Shown here in pieces: positions 61,990 through 64,000 of a stretch of 64,000 nt of DNA; position 1 is the stretch's first letter, and every line of letters begins with the position of its first letter. The notes under the pieces were generated by a model. That model was not told the DNA's origin and searched no databases. It saw only the letters and a program-made list of their open reading frames with translations. The position numbers and the translations under genes were made by a program. Source of the DNA: Planococcus soli (GTDB lineage: Bacteria > Bacillota > Bacilli > Bacillales_A > Planococcaceae); the NCBI RefSeq assembly GCF_016881065.1, contig NZ_WXYN01000004.1, positions 1 through 64,000 of the forward strand, written 5' to 3'.

Positions 61990-62322
61990 ATTATGTAGAG
62001 AAGCAACGCAACAAGATTTAAATTTCATTCATCATGTAGAATAGCTAGGTTTTATAAGAAGATTAAGAAAGAATTTCAGTTTACATATGAGGGATTATCA
62101 GAAGCTGTCTAAATGCAAAGGGAGAGAAGAGGATGGTCAAATCGCCTCTTCTCTCTATCTATTTGTAAAAGTATGCTTTTGTGAAAGCTTTTTGATTTTT
62201 TAAGTCGGGCCATACTTCTAATTTTGAGGGGAAAAAAAGCGAATTGAACGTGTTTTTATAAAAAACACAAAGAAAAAAACACATTTAATGGAGAAGGAGT
62301 TTTTTCTTTTTCCAATTAATGA
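61990..62322. other. Intergenic region with a repeat copy and a hairpin
   Basis: No gene is seen. It holds the second 30-base repeat copy (62077-62106) and a hairpin pairing GGAGAGAAGAGG with CCTCTTCTCTCT (62121-62156) without a clear T-run. Confidence 0.5.
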
Positions 62323-63175
62323 TTAATAACGGTTTCCAAGCGCTGCATTTTTTGGCATGAGTGCATTAATGCGCTGTAAATCTTCAGAAGTCAGTTCGAC
62401 ATCCAAAGATGCTCCATTTTCTTCTAGGTATATAATTCGCATCGTTCCAGGAATCGGCAAAGTTCCGTTAGCCATAGTCCAAGCAATGACTAATTGTGAA
62501 GGTGTGCATTTTTTTCCGAAGCAATTTCCTTGATCTTGTCGACTAATTCCACATTTTTAGAGAAGTTTTCCAGTTGGAAGCCTGGAAGAGTCCGACGGCC
62601 ATCCGTTTCTTCCAGATCTTCAAATTTGCGCAGCTCCCCAGATAAGAAACTTCTGCTTAAAGGGCTATACGTTACAAAACCAATACCAAGCTCATTGACT
62701 GGTGGTATGATATCACCTTCCACATCACGTATCCGTAGAGAATATTCGTTTTGCACAGCAGCAACAGGATGAGGAGTCGCATGTGCTCGACGGATTTGCT
62801 CAGGAGTTGCCTCTGACAAACCAATGGCCCGAACTTTTTCTGCCCGTACCAAATACGCCATCGCTCCTACTGTTTCTTCGATGGAGACATCTGGATCGAC
62901 CGTTGCTGGTAATACAAATCGATATAATCAACGGCTAATCGCTTAAGGCTTTTATCAATGGACTCTTTAATCTAGTCCGGATGGCTATGAATGCCTTCAA
63001 AGTTAGGGCCAACCCCGAATTTGCTGGCAATAACGGCTTGTTCCCGTCGCCCCTTTAGCGCTTTGCCAAGCAATTGCTCGTTTTGTCCATTGCCATATAC
63101 ATTGGCTGTATCAAGAATGTTAACTCCTAATTCCAATGCGCGATGGATTGTGTGAATCGATTCCAGACCAACGAT
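62323..63175 (-). pseudogene. Decayed aldo/keto reductase gene
   Basis: On the minus strand the pieces read [56 protein letters not shown], then TAG (62974-62972) before [21 protein letters not shown], then a frameshift near 62900 into [31 protein letters not shown], and a second frameshift in a T-run at 62509-62515 before [22 protein letters not shown] and ...ALGNRY. The first 30 or so residues, with the start, are missing. It belonged to the YajO/AKR13-type reductases. It is clearly non-functional. Confidence 0.9.
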
Positions 63176-63360
63176 TGAAGGAGATCAAACGGACGAACTT
63201 TGAAGAAATATAAACCAAGTTTTTGGAACGGTTCGAGGGAGGAATGAAACGGCTTGATACGGAGTTGATGGTTGCTCCACAGTCTCTCAACCAGATTGTC
63301 GAATTGCTGAGAGGGCAGAACGAGAAGATCAATAAGCTGGAGCAACTCATGGAACACTAA
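63175..63360 (+). pseudogene. C-terminal coiled-coil gene fragment
   Basis: In one frame this stretch reads [15 protein letters not shown], then TKFLERFEGGMKRLDTELMV and APQSLNQIVELLRGQNEKIN up to a TAA at 63360. It abuts the truncated start of the aldo/keto reductase, marking a deletion or rearrangement junction near 63175. The heptad-like tail resembles the C-terminus of MerR-type or other small regulators, but I cannot name it. Confidence 0.5.
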
Positions 63361-63452
63361 TCGAAAAATCAAGGGTTGAATCCAATAGACCATATCGATT
63401 TACGAAGGCAAAACGAAGGATTTTTAACTTCAATACTAACTATAGTTCATTT

Positions 63453-64000
63453 TCACAATTCTTTTTTCGCTTTTCTTCCACTATGCCATAAAGTAATTTC
63501 AAGTATTGCGATACAGCTGACAAGCCATGTCAGCCCAAGTGTTAGCCCACCGATTACGTCTGTAAAGTAATGAACACCAAGGGGGAGGCGACTGAAGGCA
63601 ATTAAAAAAATCAGGATTCCAAGGAAGATGTTGATCAGCCATTTTGCTAAGACATTCAGTTTGCTTCTGATGACCAAGTACATAATAAATCCATAAAAAA
63701 CAATCGGGGCGGTTGAATGACCGCTTGGAAAACTGTAACCAGTTCCATCGTATGTCTCTAATATGTTCGGACGATCTCTTGAGAAGGCTGCTTTCAGCAC
63801 GCTGATCAAGATTGTCACTCCACCCATTGCAATAAGAAAATAAACAATTCTCCACTTTTTCCGCTGATAAAAATACCCCAGCACGCCAAACATAATAAGA
63901 GATCCTACAGTCAGCGCCCAGACCGATCCGAGTTCTGTAATCCAGGCGAAAAAGGTCGTAACTCCAGGTGTTGCAAGGTTTTCAACAAATTCTGCGACAT
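63453..64000 (-). CDS. PAP2-family phosphatase (partial, runs off the window)
   Basis: The C-terminal 180 or so residues of a PAP2/undecaprenyl-pyrophosphatase-like membrane enzyme are present. The three phosphatase motifs are seen: K-A-A-F-S-R-D-R-P, SFPSGHSTAPIVFYG and FSRLPLGVHYFTDVIGG. Several hydrophobic helices surround them. The frame stays open to the window edge (VAEFVENLATPGVTTFFAWI upstream of the first internal Met), so the true start lies outside. It probably dephosphorylates a lipid or polyprenyl phosphate at the outer face of the membrane. Confidence 0.9.
   Translation of the reverse strand, partial: VAEFVENLATPGVTTFFAWITELGSVWALTVGSLIMFGVLGYFYQRKKWRIVYFLIAMGGVTILISVLKAAFSRDRPNILETYDGTGYSFPSGHSTAPIVFYGFIMYLVIRSKLNVLAKWLINIFLGILIFLIAFSRLPLGVHYFTDVIGGLTLGLTWLVSCIAILEITLWHSGRKAKKEL

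Noticed and set aside
1-64000. Insertion sequences, prophage, tRNA or rRNA genes
   Set aside because: I found no transposase, integrase or phage structural gene and no tRNA or rRNA signature by eye.

Overview
The window reads as a chromosomal segment of a low-to-mid GC Bacillota. The gene content (S-box methionine salvage, T-box leader, YtcD/YtbD/YtbE trio, HxlR-HxlA-HxlB) and strong AGGAGG ribosome binding sites point to Bacillales. I infer a Planococcaceae-type organism such as Planococcus, but no rRNA or tRNA gene is present to settle it.

Layout. 0-3.3 kb: a large anchored TIM-barrel protein. 3.4-13.1 kb: two divergent methionine-salvage operons, each with its own SAM-I riboswitch: mtnW-mtnX-mtnB-mtnD on the minus strand, and mtnK-mtnA plus a three-gene sugar-type ABC transporter (probably for methylthioribose) on the plus strand. 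13-15 kb: a reductase and an EAL protein. 15-22.5 kb: iron handling, with a Fur-boxed siderophore ABC operon, a ferredoxin-NADP reductase, a cupin, an MFS transporter and an IsdG-type heme monooxygenase. 22.6-30.3 kb: PP2C-like and histidine phosphatases, a dicarboxylate/glutamate symporter, a GGDEF gene broken by one stop codon, and the ytbE-ytbD/ytcD module with its operators. 30.3-31.9 kb: an MFS transporter behind a T-box leader that reads best as serine-specific. 31.9-35.5 kb: a gluconate module (RpiR regulator, short 6-phosphogluconate dehydrogenase, gluconokinase). 35.5-45.7 kb: a 20-bp-period repeat array, a flavoprotein, two DUF4181-like membrane proteins, six GNAT acetyltransferases, a parS-like site, peptidase E and a lone panB.

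46-58.4 kb is the most distinctive part. Divergent operons zwf-pgi-gnd and hxlA-hxlB encode nearly every step of a dissimilatory ribulose-monophosphate (RuMP) cycle, turning formaldehyde into CO2 and NADPH; only 6-phosphogluconolactonase is missing. Each operon has a near-identical 45-bp element just upstream of its promoter, the two in inverted orientation, and hxlR lies nearby. An AdhB-like zinc alcohol dehydrogenase just upstream is a pseudogene whose stop codon falls in the catalytic GHE motif. A 14-bp core of the hxl elements recurs exactly in the ytcD/ytbD operator region.

58.4-64 kb: an Old Yellow Enzyme, a DsbA-family oxidoreductase and a divergent LysR regulator, the latter two separated by a duplicated operator. 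Then come a decayed aldo/keto reductase, a coiled-coil fragment and a PAP2 phosphatase running off the window. At least four genes carry in-frame stops, which suggests ongoing gene decay or base errors in the assembly.
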